Numbered from the stretch's first letter, positions 8,172-17,250 are shown. The stretch: 64,000 bases of DNA from M3007 sp033764075 (GCA_033764075.1 JANRJH010000016.1:15800-79799); one strand, 5' to 3'. Made by a program: numbers and translations. The notes: generated from the sequence alone by a model not told the origin.

Positions 8172-8899
8172 TCGGTTGCGTACACTGCCGCACCGATAAT
8201 GCCGGCGTTGTTCAACAGTCGGGCCGGCACCACCCGGGCCCGCAACGGGTGCAACACCGATTTATATTCTTCGAAACGTTTGCTCTCGCCCCCGCCCAGA
8301 ATGAACAGATCGGGGGAGAACAGCCGTTCCAGGTGATGCAGGTAGTTGTTGAACCGCTCGGCCCATTCCATACGGCTGATCTTGAGTCGCTCGCGCGCAC
8401 CGGAGGAACAATATTGCTCGACCGGGCGACCGTTTTTCCACATTAGGTGCCCGAGTTCTGTGTTGGGTACCAATTGGCCCCGGTAAAAGAGTGCCGAGCC
8501 GATGCCGGTGCCAACGGTCAGCAGGAGGACCAGGCCGTTTTCCCCTTTTCCTTCGCCATAGCGCATCTCGGCGATGCCGGCGGCGTCGGCGTCATTGGTC
8601 ACGAAGACCGGGTGTCGGCCGGCAGGGTCGAAGACTTTCGCTACGGAGTGGCCGATCCAGGAGTCGTCGATATTGGCGGCGGAAAGGGCCACGTCGTTCT
8701 TGATAATGGCCGGGAATCCGATGCCTACCGGACCTTCATATTGAAAAAAACGCACCATTTCTGCAAATGACTCGGCCATGGCCTCCGGAGTGGCGGGTTT
8801 GGGGGTGGGAATCCGGAATCGCTCGCCGTGTATTTTCCCATTTTCAAGATCTACCAACGCGCCTTTAATGCCGCTGGCGCCAACATCTATTCCTAACAT
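8156..8899 (-). CDS. Polyphosphate glucokinase / ROK-family kinase
   Basis: 247 residues. The N-terminal phosphate-binding motif IDVGASGIKGALVD and the second motif LLLTVGTGIGSALFYRGQLV, plus ELGHLMWKNGRPVEQY, match the PpgK branch of ROK kinases, which phosphorylate glucose using polyphosphate and/or ATP. It lies 11 nt downstream of pdxA and is probably the last gene of a pepA-pdxA-ppgK operon. Donor preference cannot be decided by eye. Confidence 0.8.
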   Translation of the reverse strand: MLGIDVGASGIKGALVDLENGKIHGERFRIPTPKPATPEAMAESFAEMVRFFQYEGPVGIGFPAIIKNDVALSAANIDDSWIGHSVAKVFDPAGRHPVFVTNDADAAGIAEMRYGEGKGENGLVLLLTVGTGIGSALFYRGQLVPNTELGHLMWKNGRPVEQYCSSGARERLKISRMEWAERFNNYLHHLERLFSPDLFILGGGESKRFEEYKSVLHPLRARVVPARLLNNAGIIGAAVYATDQVRT

Positions 8900-8910
8900 A
8901 CGGTACAGGG

Positions 8911-10008
8911 TTATTCTTCGGGGATTTGATCAACAATTTCCTCGTCGGCGCCATTCTCCACCGGAAGTGATTTCTGTTTGCGCCGTTCGAGGGAGTTGGC
9001 GCGCATATCGACGAATTCATTGCGGTTATGCACGATGTCGATGGCCAGGTAAAGGGCTTTGATGAACGACGTCTCGTCGGCTTCTCCTTTGCCGGCGATG
9101 TCGAAAGCCGTGCCGTGGTCGGGCGACGTGCGAATGCCGGGCAGCCCGGCGGTATAATTCACGCCACCGCCGAATGCCAGGGCTTTAAACGGTACAAGAC
9201 CCTGATCATGGTACATGGCCAGTATGCCGTCGTACTTGCGAAAAGCGCCTGAACCGAAAAAGCCGTCGGCCGGAAAGGGGCCGAAGGCGAAAATATCTTT
9301 TTCCTTGGCGGCTTCTATGGCCGGACGAATCAAGGTTTCCTCTTCAGAGCCGATGGCGCCTTCGTCGCCCGCGTGCGGGTTCAGCCCCAACACGGCGATT
9401 GTTGGTTTTTCAATGGAGAAATCGACGCGCAATGTCTCGTGCAGCATACGGATCTTGCGCAGAACCGCCTCTTTGGTAATGCTGTCGGCCACGGCACGAA
9501 GGGGCAAATGGTTGGTGACCAGGCCGATGCGGAGGGCGTCGGACACCATGAGCATCAGCGCGTCCTTGGTCTGAAAGACGTTGATCAGGTACTCCGTGTG
9601 CCCGGCGTACGGAAAGTCCGCCAGTTGCATCGCTTTTTTGTGAATGGGCGCGGTTACCAGCGCGTCAATGGCGCCGTCTTTGAGGTCCTGGGCAGCGCGC
9701 TCCAAAGACTGGAAGGCGCATTTACCGCCGACATCGCTGATTTTCCCCAGGTTGATGTTTATATTATCCTGCCAGCAATTCAGGATGTTGATGCGGCCCG
9801 CCTGCGCTTCGGCGGGTGAGGTCACGGTGTGAAACTGGATATTTTCCTGGGAAATGATGTTCTTGTGGTATGCAACTACTTTTGTACCGGCGTATAGCAC
9901 GATTTTGTGCCTGGGCGCGGCCTGTTTGAGGGCAAGGGCTTTCAAGATGACTTCCAGGCCAATGCCATTGACGTCGCCGCAACTGACGCCTATAACCAGA
10001 TTATCCAT
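8911..10008 (-). CDS. pdxA: 4-hydroxythreonine-4-phosphate dehydrogenase PdxA
   Basis: 365 residues. The opening IGVSCGDVNGIGLEVILKAL, the metal-binding APIHKKAMQ...FPYAGHTEYL region, LGLNPHAGDEGAIGSEE, and HDQGLVPFKALAFGGGVNYTAGLP are all PdxA hallmarks (three metal-ligand His residues lie in these motifs). It catalyses NAD-dependent oxidation of 4-phosphohydroxy-L-threonine in pyridoxal phosphate synthesis. The C-terminal tail (EERRKQKS...EEIVDQIPEE) is a poorly conserved acidic extension. Co-directional with pepA, 25 nt upstream. Confidence 0.93.
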   Translation of the reverse strand: MDNLVIGVSCGDVNGIGLEVILKALALKQAAPRHKIVLYAGTKVVAYHKNIISQENIQFHTVTSPAEAQAGRINILNCWQDNININLGKISDVGGKCAFQSLERAAQDLKDGAIDALVTAPIHKKAMQLADFPYAGHTEYLINVFQTKDALMLMVSDALRIGLVTNHLPLRAVADSITKEAVLRKIRMLHETLRVDFSIEKPTIAVLGLNPHAGDEGAIGSEEETLIRPAIEAAKEKDIFAFGPFPADGFFGSGAFRKYDGILAMYHDQGLVPFKALAFGGGVNYTAGLPGIRTSPDHGTAFDIAGKGEADETSFIKALYLAIDIVHNRNEFVDMRANSLERRKQKSLPVENGADEEIVDQIPEE

Positions 10009-10033
10009 GTACTGAGTGGGGGGTGAAAAACGG

Positions 10034-11482
10034 TTAATCTTTCGCCCGTTGCTTCAAAAAGTTGTAAAGCAAACGAACGCCTACGCCCGTACCGTCCTTT
10101 GGCCGGTATGCGTTGGCGCTGCGAAGATAAGCAGGGCCGGCGATGTCGAGGTGTAACCACGGGAAATTGGCGAAATATTCGAGAAATTTACCCGCGGTAA
10201 TCATGCCTGCCGGGCCATTTCCCACATTTTTCAGGTCGGCCATAGAACTTTTCAGCTCCTCGCCGTACTCTTTCCAGAGCGGAAGTTCCACGCAACGCTC
10301 ATAGGTATTCCATCCGCTGTCTTCCAGCATGGACTTGATGTGCCGGGAGGCATTACCCATGTAGCAGATGGCCTGGTTGCCGAGCGCGCGCACCGCGGCC
10401 CCGGTAAGTGTGGCTACGTCGAGCACCAGTTCCGGATCGTACCGCTTGGCGTAATGGAGGGCGTCGGCGAGAATAATGCGCCCTTCAGCGTCTGTGTTGA
10501 CCACCTCAACAGTGTCGCCGGAATACATCTGGATGATGTCTCCGGGCGCCAGAGCCTTTTCGCCGATCATGTTGTCGGTGGCTGGAATCAGGCCAATGAC
10601 GTGTACGGGCAGCCGGTTTCTGGCCGCTGCGGCCATCGCGCCCAGCACGGCGCCTGCGCCGGCCATGTCACATTTCATGGTTTCCATTCCCTCGGCCGTT
10701 TTGAGGCTCAGCCCGCCGGTGTCGTATACCACGCCTTTTCCAACCAGCACCATCGGCTTGGGGTTCACGGCCGTTTCCGGCTTCCACTCCAGTATGCAGA
10801 AAAAGGGCGGCACGCTGCTGGCGCGGTTAACCGCCAGCAATCCGCCCATGCCCAGCGCTTCGATCTCTTCTTTGCCCAGCACCTCGATGTTCAGTCCGTA
10901 GTTGCCAGCAACCTCCCGGGCGGCATCTGCCAGCGCAATGGCGTTGAAGTGCATGTGCGGCTCATTCACCAGGTCGCGTGTAATGAACACGGCCTCTATC
11001 AGGCTATCCAGCTCCCGGATCGCCTCCGGCGCAACACCCGGTACGTCAATGCCGATGTAGTCGAGTTCGGGCGACTCTTTTTCGCACTTGGTGCGATACT
11101 TTTTGAACGAATAACTGCCAAGCGCAAGCCCTTCGGCAAATGCCAGCACGGGAACTTCCGGGTGGGTCGTGCGAATCACCACCTCGCTGAGTTGGTTTGT
11201 TCGCATGTCGGCTAAAAAAGCGGCGCCGGCCCGGCGGGTGATCTCCAGGGTGTCGGCTTCGTCGGTTCCCTGCTCCAGGATGCGCACAAAAAGGGTCTGG
11301 TCGGGTCTTGGAAAAAAGAACTGCCGCACCTGACGGGCCAGAGCGCTCGTCAGGAATTGCATTTCAGGGTCCGTTAACAGACCGCTAAGGCTTTCGGTGG
11401 CCGACGGCAGCGCCAGGATGGCGGTAGCCTGGCAGGCCCTGTCGGCATTATGTTCGGATAGGTAAACTCTTTTCACAATCAC
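10034..11482 (-). CDS. pepA: Leucyl aminopeptidase, M17 family
   Basis: 482 residues. The C-terminal catalytic domain contains VGKGVVYDTGGLSLK, MKCDMAGAGAVLGAM and the family signature NTDAEGRIILADAL, giving the two-metal site (Lys, Asp, Asp, Asp, Glu) expected of M17 enzymes. The N-terminal third is the variable macrodomain-like part. It is a cytosolic hexameric aminopeptidase that removes N-terminal residues during peptide turnover. First gene of the apparent pepA-pdxA-ppgK unit. Confidence 0.9.
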   Translation of the reverse strand: MIVKRVYLSEHNADRACQATAILALPSATESLSGLLTDPEMQFLTSALARQVRQFFFPRPDQTLFVRILEQGTDEADTLEITRRAGAAFLADMRTNQLSEVVIRTTHPEVPVLAFAEGLALGSYSFKKYRTKCEKESPELDYIGIDVPGVAPEAIRELDSLIEAVFITRDLVNEPHMHFNAIALADAAREVAGNYGLNIEVLGKEEIEALGMGGLLAVNRASSVPPFFCILEWKPETAVNPKPMVLVGKGVVYDTGGLSLKTAEGMETMKCDMAGAGAVLGAMAAAARNRLPVHVIGLIPATDNMIGEKALAPGDIIQMYSGDTVEVVNTDAEGRIILADALHYAKRYDPELVLDVATLTGAAVRALGNQAICYMGNASRHIKSMLEDSGWNTYERCVELPLWKEYGEELKSSMADLKNVGNGPAGMITAGKFLEYFANFPWLHLDIAGPAYLRSANAYRPKDGTGVGVRLLYNFLKQRAKD

Positions 11483-11707
11483 AAAAGATTAGTAGGGGCA
11501 GGCAAAAAATGAGCATTCAAGCGGCGAATGTCTGCCATTTAAAGCCAAAAACCGGGCCAATTTTGGGTGCGGCTACTCTTGTGAGGGTATGGTCGTTTTT
11601 CCGTTTGGCTGGTGACATGCAATTTTTTTTTCTGTGAAAAAATATTCCGGTAACTTCGGCTCCCATTTCCAATCCCCGGCAATAAACCTGTTTTATCCGT
11701 CAACGCC

Positions 11708-12136
11708 ATGCATTGTCGTATTCTCTTTTCTCTCGCACTGCTCTTTTGCTCCCTGACGGCCCGGGCACAAATGGAACGCACCGTTTACCAGATCTTTCCC
11801 GCCGACTCTGCAAAGGCCATTTTGTTGGATATTGCGGGGAGCTACGAGTTGGTCCCCTGGGCTGCCGACAATGTGCTGGCTGAAACGCACATCCAGATTT
11901 GGAACGCCTCCCCGGAAATTCTGGATTATCTGATCGAAAAAGGCCGTTATGCCCTTGAGCCTGTCCGGGAAGGAGACAACCTGACGCTCGTGTCGAAAGA
12001 CAAGGAGCGAAAGACCCTGAAGAACCGGAACGGTGTATGGTGCGATGAAGTGGTGTTGCTCAAGCTGTTCATTCCCGATTTTTACCAGTGGCCGGAGGGG
12101 CAGGCGGTCAAGGAACTGATGCTGAAAGAGAACTGA
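11708..12136 (+). CDS. Secreted hypothetical protein
   Basis: 142 residues with a clear Sec signal peptide (MHCRILFSLALLFCSLTARAQ). The mature domain of about 120 residues begins MERTVYQIFPADSAKAILLDIAG and is mixed alpha/beta. I do not recognise the family. It is followed after 2 nt by the FAD-dependent dehydrogenase gene, so the two are probably co-transcribed. Confidence 0.65.
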   Translation: MHCRILFSLALLFCSLTARAQMERTVYQIFPADSAKAILLDIAGSYELVPWAADNVLAETHIQIWNASPEILDYLIEKGRYALEPVREGDNLTLVSKDKERKTLKNRNGVWCDEVVLLKLFIPDFYQWPEGQAVKELMLKEN

Positions 12137-12138
12137 CC

Positions 12139-13749
12139 ATGCCCCGACTCGTTGAACTCGTGTTGCTGCCCGGGGAGCGTCGCGATGCCGGGTTGATTCG
12201 CCACAAGGCGGCGCAACAAAGCGGTTTGGCGCCGGAGGCGATCGCGCACGTAGAGGTGCTCAAGGCTTCGCTCGACGCGCGCAGCCGACGGCCCGTGTAC
12301 CGGTTGCGCGCCGAAGTGTATGGCCCGGAGGAGGTCTATGTGCCTGAAGCGCCGGTGTTGTCCGGATTTCACGCTGTCTCCGACAAACGCTCCGCAGTGA
12401 TCGTTGGTGCAGGTCCGGCCGGGTATTTTGCCGCGCTGGAACTGATCGAGCTGGGGATCCGACCCATTGTATTGGACAGGGGGCAAGACGCCCGCACGCG
12501 CCGACGCGACTTGCGCGCGATCCAACAGTACGGCGTGGTAAATCCGCACTCCAATTACTGTTTTGGTGAGGGTGGCGCCGGTACGTATTCCGACGGCAAG
12601 TTGTACACCCGTTCGGTTAAGCGGGGCAACATGATCAAAGTGCTTCGGTTGCTGGTGGAGCACGGTGCGTCATCCGACATCCTGGAGGAGGCTCATCCGC
12701 ACATCGGCTCCAACAAGCTGCCGGCGGTGGTGCAAAACATGCGGGCCACCATTGAACGATATGGGGGCTGCGTGCTTTTTGGCCGGCACGTGACCGATCT
12801 GGTGCTGCGCGACGGGCACGTCGTGGGCGTACGCACCGAGCCTGCTCCCTCGCCCCATGCCGAGGCGCCCCCCCAGGTATCGGTGTCCGAAGAGTGGCTG
12901 GGCGACGCGGTGATCCTGGCGACCGGGCACTCTGCGCGCGATGTGTACCGACTTCTGGACCACAAAGGAATGCGCATAGAAGCCAAGCCTTTTGCCCTTG
13001 GGGTGCGCGTGGAGCACCCGCAACCGCTCATCGACCGCCTCCAATACCACAGCGACACCAGAGACGAACACTTGCCGGCGGCGAGTTACAGCCTGGTATG
13101 CCAGGTGCGCGAGCGGGGTGTGTTCTCCTTTTGCATGTGTCCCGGAGGACTTATCGTGCCGGCGGCCACGGCGCCCGGCGAGATCGTGGTCAATGGTATG
13201 AGCATGAGCCGGCGCGATTCGCCGTTCGCCAATTCAGGCATGGTGACGGCCGTTGAAACGGTCGACCTGAAGCCTTGGGAAAAGCACGGCGTGTTTGCCG
13301 CCATGGCTTTTCAGGCGGCGGTGGAACAGCGCATGTTCGACGCCGGCGACGGCAGCCAGAAAGGGCCGGCGCTCCGGCTTCCCGATTTCATTCAGGGCCG
13401 GTTGTCTGCTTCGCTGCCCGACTCTTCCTACATCCCGGGCTTGTTCCCGGCGCCATTGTACGATTTGCTGCCTGCTTTCATTGCCACAAGGTTGCGCGAC
13501 GGCCTGCGTCAGTTCGGCAAGCAAATGCCGGGTTTCCTGACCGAAGAGGCGGTGGTGGTGGGAACGGAAAGCCGCACCAGCGCGCCGGTGCGCATCCCGC
13601 GCGATGTTTCAACGCTCCAGCATCCGGATGCGCCCGGCCTTTTCCCCTGTGGCGAAGGAGCCGGATACGCCGGCGGCATTCTCTCGGCAGCGATGGACGG
13701 GCAAAATGTGGCGCGGAAGGTAGCGGCCATGGTGGGCGGAGACCGGTAG
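12139..13749 (+). CDS. FAD-dependent dehydrogenase (COG2509 type)
   Basis: 536 residues from the ATG at 12139; an in-frame upstream ATG at 12088 would overlap the preceding gene. An N-terminal alpha/beta domain (1-85) precedes the Rossmann FAD motif VIVGAGPAGYFAALELIELG at about 92. Further hallmarks are FGEGGAGTYSDGKLYTR, VILATGHSARDVYRLL and the C-terminal FPCGEGAGYAGGILSAAMDG. This arrangement matches the uncharacterised FAD-dependent dehydrogenases of COG2509, found widely in bacteria, whose substrate is unknown. Convergent with arfB, 6 nt apart. Confidence 0.85.
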   Translation: MPRLVELVLLPGERRDAGLIRHKAAQQSGLAPEAIAHVEVLKASLDARSRRPVYRLRAEVYGPEEVYVPEAPVLSGFHAVSDKRSAVIVGAGPAGYFAALELIELGIRPIVLDRGQDARTRRRDLRAIQQYGVVNPHSNYCFGEGGAGTYSDGKLYTRSVKRGNMIKVLRLLVEHGASSDILEEAHPHIGSNKLPAVVQNMRATIERYGGCVLFGRHVTDLVLRDGHVVGVRTEPAPSPHAEAPPQVSVSEEWLGDAVILATGHSARDVYRLLDHKGMRIEAKPFALGVRVEHPQPLIDRLQYHSDTRDEHLPAASYSLVCQVRERGVFSFCMCPGGLIVPAATAPGEIVVNGMSMSRRDSPFANSGMVTAVETVDLKPWEKHGVFAAMAFQAAVEQRMFDAGDGSQKGPALRLPDFIQGRLSASLPDSSYIPGLFPAPLYDLLPAFIATRLRDGLRQFGKQMPGFLTEEAVVVGTESRTSAPVRIPRDVSTLQHPDAPGLFPCGEGAGYAGGILSAAMDGQNVARKVAAMVGGDR

Positions 13750-13755
13750 CCGCTT

Positions 13756-14160
13756 TTACCCGATCCCTATTTTCTTACGCCCCTCCTTGACTTCGCTGCG
13801 GCGCGCTTTGGCCGCGCGGCGCGCCTGGCGCACCGATTCGGGGATGCCCGTGGGCCTGCGGATTTTGACAGGGCGCAGGGCTTCGCGCAGCAACTGGTGA
13901 AGGCGGGCGATGGCTTTGCGTTTGTTGGCCAGCTGCGACCGTTCGGTCTGGCTCATCACGACCAACTCGCCCGCAGCGTTCAGGCGATTTTTCAGGCGGT
14001 CCAGCAGGCGCGCTTTTTCCGAGGTGCTCAGCGCCAGGGAGTCCACCACCTGAAAACGGGCTTCCACCTTGGTTTCCACTTTGTTCACATGCTGGCCACC
14101 GGCGCCGCCGGAGCGGGCGGTGCGGAACTGGATTTCGGCAGACAAGCGTTCGGTGTTCAT
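13756..14160 (-). CDS. arfB: Peptidyl-tRNA hydrolase ArfB (YaeJ)
   Basis: 134 residues starting at MNTERLSAEIQFRTARSGG; an in-frame ATG 66 nt upstream adds residues unlike the family. The release-factor GGQ motif is SGGAGGQHVNKVETKVEARF, and the C-terminal tail is rich in Lys/Arg (RQARRAAKARRSEVKEGRKK), the part that enters the mRNA channel of stalled ribosomes. ArfB rescues ribosomes stalled without a stop codon. Confidence 0.9.
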   Translation of the reverse strand: MNTERLSAEIQFRTARSGGAGGQHVNKVETKVEARFQVVDSLALSTSEKARLLDRLKNRLNAAGELVVMSQTERSQLANKRKAIARLHQLLREALRPVKIRRPTGIPESVRQARRAAKARRSEVKEGRKKIGIG

Positions 14161-14265
14161 GATGGTATCGGTTTCGGGATTCAGGGGTATGAACGTATAG
14201 TCACTCCAAACGCTGTGAGGTTGCAATCAGTTCCGCTAAAATAATCCAAATGAATGTTAAATCTG

Positions 14266-14295
14266 TTGCGTATTACCTGATGTAGATTACCTTTG
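14266..14295 (+). promoter_or_regulatory. Promoter of the T9SS cargo gene
   Basis: TTG at 14266-14268 and TACCTTTG at 14288-14295 with a 19-nt spacer: complete Bacteroidetes promoter, 29 nt before the start codon at 14324. Confidence 0.7.
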
Positions 14296-14323
14296 TTTTT
14301 TATTGCTTAACCATTCAATACGA

Positions 14324-15010
14324 ATGATGATGAAACAGCTTTTTACCCTTTTTTGCATATTGTCGATCGGCATGTACAGTTTGCAGGCCCAATCGTTCTC
14401 CGTCACGCCGAACCCTTCATCCGTGACGGCGCCCAGCAATGAAGAGGACGTGGAAAACTACGTCACCCTGACCAACAACGTGCCGTTCGCCAAGACCATG
14501 CGCTGGACGCGCACGGTGATTTACCTGTCTGATCCGTCTTTGCAATCGCAGGTTTGCGACAACATCCAGTGCTACCTGCCGAGCGTGAGCAGCAAAACCT
14601 TTCCGCTCGCCGGCAACGAGACCTTCCAAATGATCATGCACCTGCTCAACCCCAACGAGGTTGCGGCGGATGCCATCATTCACCTCAAGGTAAACAATGA
14701 AAATGCGCCTGCAGATTCGCTGACGATTGTTTACACTTTCAGCATCACGTCGGGTATCGGCAGTCCGCTGGGCAATGCCGGCGTGACCTTTTTCCCCAAC
14801 CCGGCCAGCGATTTTGTTCAGTTGACCAATGCCGGTCAGGTGGCTGCATTGCGCCTGTATACCATGGAGGGCCGGCTGGCCGCCTACCGCGTCGCCACGC
14901 CTGATCATCGGTACGACATCAGCGCTCTTCAGCCGGGCACCTATGTGCTAGGGCTCGAGAATGCGGAAGGTCGCCTGATCCAGGCCATGGAGGTCGTCAA
15001 GCAGCGCTAG
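14324..15010 (+). CDS. Secreted protein with type IX sorting domain
   Basis: 228 residues. Signal peptide (MMMKQLFTLFCILSIGMYSLQAQ), a beta-rich middle domain with NNVPFAKTMRWTRTVIYLSD and two cysteines (QVCDNIQCYLPS) that could form a disulphide, then a Por secretion-system C-terminal domain: VTFFPNPASDFVQL, LRLYTMEGRLAA, YDISALQPGTYVLGLE. The C-terminal domain directs export by the type IX secretion system and attachment to the surface. The cargo function is unknown. An upstream in-frame ATG at 14303 is less likely because it adds residues before the signal peptide. Confidence 0.82.
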   Translation: MMMKQLFTLFCILSIGMYSLQAQSFSVTPNPSSVTAPSNEEDVENYVTLTNNVPFAKTMRWTRTVIYLSDPSLQSQVCDNIQCYLPSVSSKTFPLAGNETFQMIMHLLNPNEVAADAIIHLKVNNENAPADSLTIVYTFSITSGIGSPLGNAGVTFFPNPASDFVQLTNAGQVAALRLYTMEGRLAAYRVATPDHRYDISALQPGTYVLGLENAEGRLIQAMEVVKQR

Positions 15011-15012
15011 GC

Positions 15013-15420
15013 TCAGGCGGGGTAGTCCACAAAATTCCGGGGTGTTTCGTAGAGCCGTACCTGCAAGTCGTACCGGTCGGGCAGGTGGCTGCGCAGGATG
15101 TTCCAGATTACCACGCAGATGTTCTCCGCCGTGGGGTTAAGGTGTTTGAACTCGGCCGTTTCGACGTTCAGGTTTTTGTGATCGAACCGGTCTTCCACCT
15201 GCTCCCGGATCAGTTTCGCCAGCCATCCAAGGTCTACAACCATGCCCGATTCGGGGTCTATTGAGCCGGATACCTTTACCTCCAGTTCGTAGTTGTGTCC
15301 GTGGTAATGGGGGTTGTTGCACAGGCCGAATACAGATTTGTTCTGCTCGTCGCTCCACGCCGGGTTGTGAAGCCGGTGGGCGGCGTTAAAGTGGGCTTTT
15401 CGAATAACAGCGACTTTCAT
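15013..15420 (-). CDS. queD: 6-pyruvoyl tetrahydropterin synthase / QueD family
   Basis: 135 residues from MKVAVIRKAHFNAAHRL. Zinc-ligand His residues lie in AHFNAAHRL and in CNNPHYHGHNYELEV, and a catalytic Cys lies in VFGLCNNPHYHGHNY. VVDLGWLAKLI and DHKNLNV are also typical. The product may be 6-carboxytetrahydropterin (queuosine pathway) or a PTPS; the Cys-x-x-x-x-x-His spacing fits QueD. No other queuosine genes are adjacent. Convergent with the T9SS cargo gene, 2 nt apart. Confidence 0.85.
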   Translation of the reverse strand: MKVAVIRKAHFNAAHRLHNPAWSDEQNKSVFGLCNNPHYHGHNYELEVKVSGSIDPESGMVVDLGWLAKLIREQVEDRFDHKNLNVETAEFKHLNPTAENICVVIWNILRSHLPDRYDLQVRLYETPRNFVDYPA

Positions 15421-15505
15421 GGGTATAAAACCGGAAAGGCGCCTCAAAAGTTTGCCGGCCGGCCGGAGTAAATCCGTTTGGCGCGCATTTCATTGTATTT
15501 TTTTC

Positions 15506-15513
15506 TACATTTG
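15506..15513 (+). promoter_or_regulatory. -7 promoter element TACATTTG before gpx
   Basis: Exact TAnnTTTG match 26 nt before the gpx start; nearest TTG elements have 10- and 25-nt spacers, so the -33 half is not clear. Confidence 0.5.
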
Positions 15514-15538
15514 CCTCGGCGTGTAAAAAAACTTTATT

Positions 15539-16015
15539 ATGCCGTCCATTCACCAGTTTCGTGTAGCAGGGTTATTGGGGGGGGTGATCGATTTTGCAAC
15601 ATTTGCAGGCAGGAAGATATTGGTCGTGAATGTAGCCAGCGCATGCGGCTACACTGTTCAATATCAACAGCTTCAGGAATTGTATTCGTATATGCAGGAC
15701 CGATTGGTTATCGTCGGTTTCCCGTGTAACGACTTTGGAGACCAGGAACCGGGTACAGCGGAGGAGATTGCTGCATTTTGCCAAACCCAATACGGGGTTA
15801 CTTTCCCTTTGGCAGAAAAGATAGCGATCAAGCCACCGCTGACGCACGCGGTGTACCAATGGCTGACGCGATCTGCACTCAACGGCAAGTTCGACAGCGA
15901 GGTTACCTGGAATTTTCATAAATATCTCCTGGATGAGCGCGGTGAGTTGCTCATTGCCCTGCCGCCTGCGACCGATCCCTTCCATCCGGCCCTGCTCGAT
16001 CTGGTGGACGCTTAA
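15539..16015 (+). CDS. Glutathione peroxidase-family protein
   Basis: 158 residues. The peroxidatic Cys is in VVNVASACGYTVQYQQLQ. FPCNDFGDQEPG corresponds to the usual CNQFGxQEPG, with the catalytic Gln position occupied by Asp. The Trp-Asn pair is conserved in EVTWNFHKYLLDERG. The protein is cytosolic (no signal peptide) and full length for bacterial members, which usually use thioredoxin as reductant. It is followed 12 nt later by holB. Confidence 0.88.
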   Translation: MPSIHQFRVAGLLGGVIDFATFAGRKILVVNVASACGYTVQYQQLQELYSYMQDRLVIVGFPCNDFGDQEPGTAEEIAAFCQTQYGVTFPLAEKIAIKPPLTHAVYQWLTRSALNGKFDSEVTWNFHKYLLDERGELLIALPPATDPFHPALLDLVDA

Positions 16016-16027
16016 GCGACCACAGGT

Positions 16028-17137
16028 ATGCGTTTTGAACAAGTGATCGGTCAGGAAAGGAGTAAACGCCGGCTGGCGCAAATGGCGTACGAAGGCCGTA
16101 CGCCACACGCGTTGATGTTGCTCGGCCCCACCGGCAGCGGCAGTCTCGCGCTGGGGCTGGCCATGGCCCAAATGCTGCAATGCCTGAACCCGGCGCCGGA
16201 CGACGCCTGTGGCCAATGCCCGGCTTGCCATAAGGCAGTCAAAAACATCCATCCCGACATCCACTTTTCCTACCCGACCATCGGCGCCGGCGCGGTCAGT
16301 ACCGATTTTTTGCCTGCCTGGCGGGAGGCGGTGGCTGAAAACCCCTATTTCGACGCCTACTCCTGGCTGCAACGCATCGGCGCCGAAAACAAACAGGGAA
16401 ACATCACCCGCGAAGAGTGCGGGGCCATTGTTCATAAACTCAGTCTGCAGATTTTCGAAGGGCGGTATAAAATCCTGCTCCTGTGGCTGCCCGAATACCT
16501 GGGCAAAGAAGGCAACCGGCTGCTCAAACTCATTGAAGAGCCGCCGGAGAATACGGTATTCATACTGGTCGCCGAGCAAACCGATCTGATTCTGCCCACC
16601 ATTCTCTCCCGTTGTCAGTTGGTCAAAACCGATTTGCTGGACGATGAGCTTATCGCCCGGGCGCTGGTCGACAGGGAAGGGGTCGATCCGGAGCAAGCCC
16701 GTGCCCTGGCACATCTGGCCGATGGCGATTACACGCGCGCAACCCAAATGGCCGGTAACGAAATACGTAATGACGCCGCATTATTCCTCGACTGGCTCCG
16801 CAAATGCTGGCGCGGAAACGGTGTGGACCTGGTCCAGTCTGCCGACCAAATCTCCCGGCTCGGGCGGGAAAACCAAAAACAATTCCTGCTTTACGCCCTC
16901 CATTTCCTGCGCGAACTGCTGGCCCTGTCCGCCGCCGGCCACACCCGGTTGCGCCTCCAACCCGATGAGTTGACCACCGCCGGGAATATGTCAAAAGTGC
17001 TCGACTGGCGACGTGTAGACGCCATGAGCCGTTTGCTGAACGATAAAATTTACCACGTTGAACGAAATGCCAATCCGAAAATATTGTTCCTGGACGCCGG
17101 TATCCGGCTGCATGGGATTATGGTGTCCCACGGTTGA
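16028..17137 (+). CDS. holB: DNA polymerase III subunit delta' (HolB)
   Basis: 369 residues, AAA+ clamp-loader family. FEQVIGQERSKRRLAQMAYEGRTPHALMLLG is the typical opening. The P-loop position reads GPTGSGSLAL, lacking the GK[ST] lysine, as expected for a delta' subunit that does not hydrolyse ATP. A zinc-type CGQCPACH follows. LLKLIEEPPENTVFIL and ILSRCQLV (sensor 1 / SRC region) are present. The last codons and the stop TGA lie in the first copy of a CCCACGG palindrome. It lies upstream of ricT, an arrangement seen in many Bacteroidetes. Confidence 0.9.
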   Translation: MRFEQVIGQERSKRRLAQMAYEGRTPHALMLLGPTGSGSLALGLAMAQMLQCLNPAPDDACGQCPACHKAVKNIHPDIHFSYPTIGAGAVSTDFLPAWREAVAENPYFDAYSWLQRIGAENKQGNITREECGAIVHKLSLQIFEGRYKILLLWLPEYLGKEGNRLLKLIEEPPENTVFILVAEQTDLILPTILSRCQLVKTDLLDDELIARALVDREGVDPEQARALAHLADGDYTRATQMAGNEIRNDAALFLDWLRKCWRGNGVDLVQSADQISRLGRENQKQFLLYALHFLRELLALSAAGHTRLRLQPDELTTAGNMSKVLDWRRVDAMSRLLNDKIYHVERNANPKILFLDAGIRLHGIMVSHG

Positions 17138-17202
17138 CGTCGTGGGTTGCGTCCCACGGCTGAAGCCGTGGGTTGATGGTGTCCCACGGCTGAAGCCGTG
17201 GG
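17127..17202. repeat. Cluster of three REP-like palindromes
   Basis: Three 20-nt hairpins at 17127-17146, 17153-17172 and 17183-17202. The second and third are identical copies of CCCACGGCTGAAGCCGTGGG; the first is a diverged copy with a 6-bp stem. The first provides the stop codon of holB. The same 20-mer recurs at 24132. No transposase gene lies nearby. Confidence 0.85.
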
Positions 17203-17250
17203 CTGATGAGTCAAAATCTCTTTTAACCGCATAGTGAATTTTTAACAAAT

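Noticed and set aside
16028..17137. Loss of the Walker A lysine in HolB as a sign of gene decay
   Set aside because: Delta' subunits of the clamp loader commonly lack a functional P-loop, so this is normal for the family.
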